Origin: an uncultured bacterium
GTDB taxonomy: Bacteria; Bacteroidota; Bacteroidia; Bacteroidales; Bacteroidaceae
Direction of reading: 5' to 3'
Length of the DNA stretch: 10,517 nucleotides
Assembly: GCA_905215575.1 (NCBI GenBank)
Contig: CAJMQV010000060.1
Span: forward strand, 1-10,517
Shown: positions 7,259-10,517 of the stretch, piece after piece
Position numbering within the stretch: the first letter of the stretch is position 1
Layout: every line of letters starts with the position of its first letter
Notes under the pieces: generated by a model
Told to the model about the DNA's origin: nothing
Seen by the model: the letters and a program-made list of their open reading frames with translations, nothing else
Databases searched by the model: none
Position numbers and translations under genes: made by a program

Positions 7259-7834
7259 TTAGAACAGTAAAAAACCTGCTACGCCGGCACTGCAAATCAG
7301 CAGTATAGGGTTGATCTTGTAGACGTATGTACCGATAAACGTAGTAACAAAGATAAAGATACTAATGTAGAATTGCCACGGAGTGTCTGAAGTTCCGAAG
7401 TTTTCACGGTTCAGCAACAGCAGTGCCGCTGCGGCAATCAAGCCGATTACGGCCGGGCGTAAGCCGAGAAAGATATTTTCTACAACCGGATGATTCTTGT
7501 ATTTCAGTAAAAACTTGCTGATGAGCAGCATGAGAATAAACGAAGGCAATACCACGGCAAAGGTGGCTGTTGCGCTTCCTACAACTCCCATGGCATGACT
7601 GTATCCGGCATTGACCAGACTGGTATAACCCACATATGTGGCCGAATTGATACCGATAGGACCGGGAGTCATCTGGCTGATGGCGACAATATCGGTAAAC
7701 TGTCCCATAGTGAGCCAGTTGTATCGTGTGACCACTTCGCCCTGAATCATGGAAATCATGGCATACCCTCCGCCAAATCCGAACAAACCTATTTTGAAGA
7801 AGGTATAAAACAGTTTTAAAAGAAGTATGATCAT
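7259..7834 (-). CDS. CHR-family (chromate transporter-like) membrane protein, second of pair
   Basis: A 191-residue, very hydrophobic protein, the usual size for a single-domain (short-chain) CHR transporter. The family signature GFGGGYAM is at 19-26, the TPGPIGIN motif at 56-63 and the GLRPAV motif at 124-129. Several membrane segments are visible (for example about 88-110, 122-140 and 150-191). Short CHR proteins are generally encoded as adjacent pairs that are thought to insert in opposite orientations and work together; here the ATG lies just 3 bases after the stop of the partner gene, so translational coupling is likely. Characterised family members export chromate, but many homologues have not been tested and the real substrate in an anaerobic gut bacterium is unknown. 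The start ATG at 7832-7834 leaves only a short lead-in before the signature, as expected. Confidence 0.88.
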   Translation of the reverse strand: MIILLLKLFYTFFKIGLFGFGGGYAMISMIQGEVVTRYNWLTMGQFTDIVAISQMTPGPIGINSATYVGYTSLVNAGYSHAMGVVGSATATFAVVLPSFILMLLISKFLLKYKNHPVVENIFLGLRPAVIGLIAAAALLLLNRENFGTSDTPWQFYISIFIFVTTFIGTYVYKINPILLICSAGVAGFLLF

Positions 7835-7837
7835 AAG

Positions 7838-8383
7838 TTATTTTTCATTCTGTTCAACAAGTTTTCCGTATAAGAACCCGAAGAGACCGGCCAGGATGAT
7901 GATGTAGACCGGAGAAACTTCCATCTGCCAAATCAGCAAGGCGCTGATAACTGGTATCCAGATATTGGTCCAGCCTATTTTGGCGCTTTTGGCCATTTTG
8001 AAGGTTGGAGCCGCTATCAGCGCCACCACGGCAGGACGGATTCCTAAAAAGATGCTTTGTACCGTTTCATTTTCCCGGAAAGTCTGGAAAAAAAGAGCAA
8101 TCAGCAGGATGATAAGAAAAGAGGGAAGAACGGTTCCCAAGGTGCATACAATACTTCCCGGTACGCCTTTTAGTTTATAACCCAGGAAAATACTGATATT
8201 TACAGCCAGAATGCCCGGGCAGCTTTGTGCGATAGCTACCAGATCGACAAACTCTTCTTTACCGATCCATTGCTTCTTGTCTACGACATCTGCCTCAATC
8301 AGAGGGAGCATGGCATAACCACCGCCGATTGTAAACATTCCGATGCGCGTAAAAGTCTTGAAGCTTTCCCAATAGATATTCAT
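7838..8383 (-). CDS. CHR-family (chromate transporter-like) membrane protein, first of pair
   Basis: A 181-residue paralogue of the protein encoded next to it, with IGGGYAMLP at 19-27, SCPGILAVN at 54-62 and GIRPAV at 114-119, and several hydrophobic segments (about 76-99, 111-124 and 141-175). Its central motif has SCPGI where the partner has TPGPI, so the two halves are not equivalent. I place the start at the ATG at 8381-8383 (MNIYWESFKTF). An in-frame TTG at 8405-8407 would add eight residues (MQHKKRNK), but that TTG lies inside a perfect -7 promoter box, so it should not be in the transcript, and the extension is not family-like. The leader from the predicted start is about 15 A-rich bases. 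The gene is cotranscribed with the second CHR gene, 3 bases downstream. Substrate unknown. Confidence 0.88.
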   Translation of the reverse strand: MNIYWESFKTFTRIGMFTIGGGYAMLPLIEADVVDKKQWIGKEEFVDLVAIAQSCPGILAVNISIFLGYKLKGVPGSIVCTLGTVLPSFLIILLIALFFQTFRENETVQSIFLGIRPAVVALIAAPTFKMAKSAKIGWTNIWIPVISALLIWQMEVSPVYIIILAGLFGFLYGKLVEQNEK

Positions 8384-8404
8384 TTTGTTTCTTTTTTTGT
8401 GTTG

Positions 8405-8436
8405 CAAAGATACAAAAAGTGCGCCATTCTTTCAAA
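8405..8436 (-). promoter_or_regulatory. Promoter of the CHR operon, full -33/-7 match
   Basis: On the minus strand TTTG (8433-8436), a 20-base spacer and TATCTTTG (8405-8412) match both halves of the Bacteroides promoter consensus with ideal spacing. Transcription would begin near 8398. The -33 TTTG lies at the loop of the terminator hairpin that follows purL, and the spacer is the hairpin's 3' arm plus T-tract. This is the best promoter in the window. Confidence 0.75.
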
Positions 8437-8450
8437 GATGGCGCACTTTT
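8414..8450 (-). terminator. Intrinsic terminator after purL
   Basis: Arms 8438-8450 and 8415-8427 pair perfectly over 13 bases (aaaagtgcgccat and its complement), with a possible further cttt/aaag pairing inside the short loop. On the minus strand the stem is followed by a run of five T (complement of 8414-8418). The hairpin begins 19 bases after the purL stop codon. Confidence 0.8.
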
Positions 8451-8469
8451 CTATAGAATCGTTTCAATC

Positions 8470-10517
8470 TTATTTTTTGTTTGCTTCAATCCACTTACGG
8501 GCATTGACGAAGGCCTCCATCCATGGAGTGATTTCGTCGTTGCGACGGTCAGCAGGATAGTAAGCATTCTGCCATGGGAAGATGGCGCGCTCCAAGTGAG
8601 GCATCATGGCCAGATGACGTCCGTCGGCGCTGCAGATACCGGCCACGCTGTAATCAGATCCGTTCGGATTGCCTGGATACTCGTCGTAGCTGTACTTGGC
8701 AATTACGTTGTACTTGTCCTCTTCGTAAGGCAGAGAGAACTTTCCTTCTCCGTGGGCTACCCAAATACCTAACTTGTTGCCGCTGAGTGAACCGAACATA
8801 ACGCTGCGGTTGGTTGGAATAGTCAGGCCAACGTAAGAAGACTCGAACTTGTGTGAGTCGTTATGCAGCATATGTGCTTTCTTCTTGAACTCCGGATTGA
8901 TCAGGTTCAATTCCACCATCAGCTGACAACCGTTGCAGATACCCAATGAAAGAGTGTCTTTGCGTGCATAGAAGTTGTCGAGAGCTGCCTTGGCTTTCGG
9001 GTTGTACAGGAAGGCACCAGCCCAACCCTTTGCAGAGCCCAATACGTCTGAGTTAGAGAATCCACCGCAGAATACAATCATGTTGATGTCTTCCAGAGTT
9101 TCTCTTCCTGAGATCAGGTCGGTCATCATAACGTCTTTCACATCGAAGCCGGCCAGATACAGAGAGTAAGCCATTTCGCGCTCACCGTTGGTACCTTTCT
9201 CACGGATGATGGCAGCCTTGATGCCGGAAGGAGTGCGGCGATCCGGATTCAAACCGAACTGTGACAGCTTACCGGTGAAGTCTTTGTTGAAGACCATTTC
9301 CAGAGGCTGCTTCTTGTAGTTCTCGAAGCGGGCCTTGGCACAACCGTTCATGCTCTGCTTGCGGTCGAGCAAGTATGAAGTACTGAACCAGATATCGCGC
9401 AGATAGTCGATTCCGAACTGATATTCTGCACCGTCTTTGTAAACCTGGATGAGGCGCTCATCGGTTGGAGTACCCAACTTCACGTAACCTACGCCGGCAT
9501 CTTCCAGAATCTTCTTGAACTCAGACTTGTCCTTGTTTGCAATCTGTACGACAACACCCGGATTCTCGGCCATGAGGATCTTCACGATATCATCGTTCTT
9601 GATACCGTCGAGGCTGATTTCCATACCGCCTTCTGTATTGGCGAAGCACATTTCGAGCAAGGTAGTGATCAGACCACCGGCAGAGATGTCGTGACCGGCC
9701 AATACCAATCCCTTGTTGATTAAAGTCTGTACGGCGTTGAATGCGTCGCGGAAGTATTCCGGATTCTGACAGGTAGGAACATCTGAACCCACTTTGTTCA
9801 GAGACTGTGCGAAGGCAGAACCGCCCAGACGCAACTCGTCGAAGCTGAAGTCGATATGGTAGAATGTGCTCTTTTCCTTGTTGACCATCACCGGAGAAAC
9901 CACTTTCTTGATGTCGCTTACTTCGCCACCGGCGCTTACGATTACGGTTCCCGGAGAAATTACCTTCTCGCCGTCAGGATACTTCTGAGTCATTGACAGA
10001 GAGTCCTTACCGGTAGGAACATTGATTTCCAGTGCGCAGCAGAAGTCTGACAGTGCTTTCACACCCTTATATAAACGGGCATCCTCACCTTCCTGTGAGC
10101 GGCATGGCCACATCCAGTTTGCTGAGAGTGATACACTGTCCAGACCATCGGCCAGCGGAGCCCATACGATATTAGTCAAAGATTCAGCTACAGACAGTAC
10201 AGAACCGGCAGCAGGATCCGCCAGACCAGCCTGTGGAGCGTGTCCGATAGCTGTAGCGATACCAGCTTTTCCGCGGTAATCCAATGCAACGACACCACAG
10301 TCGCTCAACGGCAACTGGATCTCGCCCTGACACTGCTGACGGGCAACCTTACCGGTTACCGAACGGTCTACCTTGTTGGTCAACCAGTCTTTGCAAGCTA
10401 CAGCTTCCATCTGAAGCACGCGGGTTACATATTCATTCAAGTGAGCCGCATCGTAAGTTACGTTCTCGTAGGTGCGCTCTACGGTGTTGTCCTTCATATA
10501 GGTTTTCGGAGATCGGA
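8470..10517 (-). CDS. purL: Phosphoribosylformylglycinamidine synthase (large fused FGAM synthase), C-terminal part
   Basis: The last 681 codons of a gene whose 5' part lies right of the window; the frame is open to the edge (six codons upstream of the ATG at 10497), so that ATG is internal. The large PurL form, about 1,200-1,300 residues in this family, makes FGAM from FGAR, glutamine and ATP in purine synthesis. Visible in order are DRSVTGKVARQQ, a synthetase domain with LSANWMW and GEDARLYKGVKAL, VPTGKDSLSM, GHDISAGGL, and then the C-terminal class I glutamine amidotransferase domain beginning near KAAIIREKGTNGEREMAY. Its nucleophile Cys is in LGICNGCQ (codon 8935-8937), and the His and Glu of the triad are in MMPHLERAIFPW (codons 8596-8598 and 8590-8592). 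The enterobacterial enzyme has Pro where Leu stands between His and Glu. A terminator follows the stop. Confidence 0.96.
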   Translation of the reverse strand, partial: RSPKTYMKDNTVERTYENVTYDAAHLNEYVTRVLQMEAVACKDWLTNKVDRSVTGKVARQQCQGEIQLPLSDCGVVALDYRGKAGIATAIGHAPQAGLADPAAGSVLSVAESLTNIVWAPLADGLDSVSLSANWMWPCRSQEGEDARLYKGVKALSDFCCALEINVPTGKDSLSMTQKYPDGEKVISPGTVIVSAGGEVSDIKKVVSPVMVNKEKSTFYHIDFSFDELRLGGSAFAQSLNKVGSDVPTCQNPEYFRDAFNAVQTLINKGLVLAGHDISAGGLITTLLEMCFANTEGGMEISLDGIKNDDIVKILMAENPGVVVQIANKDKSEFKKILEDAGVGYVKLGTPTDERLIQVYKDGAEYQFGIDYLRDIWFSTSYLLDRKQSMNGCAKARFENYKKQPLEMVFNKDFTGKLSQFGLNPDRRTPSGIKAAIIREKGTNGEREMAYSLYLAGFDVKDVMMTDLISGRETLEDINMIVFCGGFSNSDVLGSAKGWAGAFLYNPKAKAALDNFYARKDTLSLGICNGCQLMVELNLINPEFKKKAHMLHNDSHKFESSYVGLTIPTNRSVMFGSLSGNKLGIWVAHGEGKFSLPYEEDKYNVIAKYSYDEYPGNPNGSDYSVAGICSADGRHLAMMPHLERAIFPWQNAYYPADRRNDEITPWMEAFVNARKWIEANKK

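Noticed and set aside
7259..8383. The two CHR genes as one gene split by a frameshift.
   Set aside because: Each has its own start and a full set of family signatures, and paired short CHR genes are a known arrangement.
1..10517. Mobile element, defence island, CRISPR or other new multi-gene system.
   Set aside because: Every long gene belongs to a recognisable family with intact motifs. I saw no transposase, integrase, toxin, nuclease or regular repeat array, and the layout is that of ordinary chromosome.

Overview
The window looks like ordinary chromosome from a Bacteroidaceae member (Bacteroides or Phocaeicola type). The reasons are: a PorT-like outer-membrane beta-barrel protein; a GH33 sialidase with a signal peptide; a large fused PurL; and promoters that fit the Bacteroides -33 TTTG / -7 TAnnTTTG pattern rather than -35/-10. 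I see no insertion sequence, phage gene, CRISPR array, tRNA or rRNA. I found no new multi-gene system. The most interesting signals are regulatory.

Layout. Bases 1-383 (+) hold the C-terminal end of RadA, followed 55 bases later by an uncharacterised FAD-dependent dehydrogenase of the COG2509 type (439-2115, +). This gene converges on a beta-barrel outer-membrane protein (2250-2960, -), and a perfect 25-bp inverted repeat lies between the two. The beta-barrel gene is divergent from thrA (3139-5574, +), a fused aspartate kinase-homoserine dehydrogenase. thrA ends at a strong 21-bp hairpin and is not followed by thrB or thrC. From there to the window end everything is on the minus strand. Read in the direction of transcription, from right to left, these are purL (8470-10517, its 5' end outside the window), a two-gene CHR (chromate transporter family) operon (8383-7259), and a secreted sialidase (7124-5844).

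Functional links are loose. RadA is DNA repair, ThrA opens the threonine/methionine branch of aspartate metabolism, PurL is purine synthesis, the sialidase releases sialic acid from host or dietary glycans, and the paired CHR proteins probably form a single membrane transporter of unknown substrate. They seem to be independent transcription units.

The point most worth following is that the purL/CHR and CHR/sialidase junctions have the same compact build. The terminator hairpin of the upstream gene is embedded in the promoter of the downstream gene: the -33 element lies in the hairpin loop, and the hairpin's 3' arm plus T-tract forms the 20-base spacer before a perfect -7 box. The first of these also shows that the first CHR gene should start at the ATG at 8383, not at the upstream TTG.
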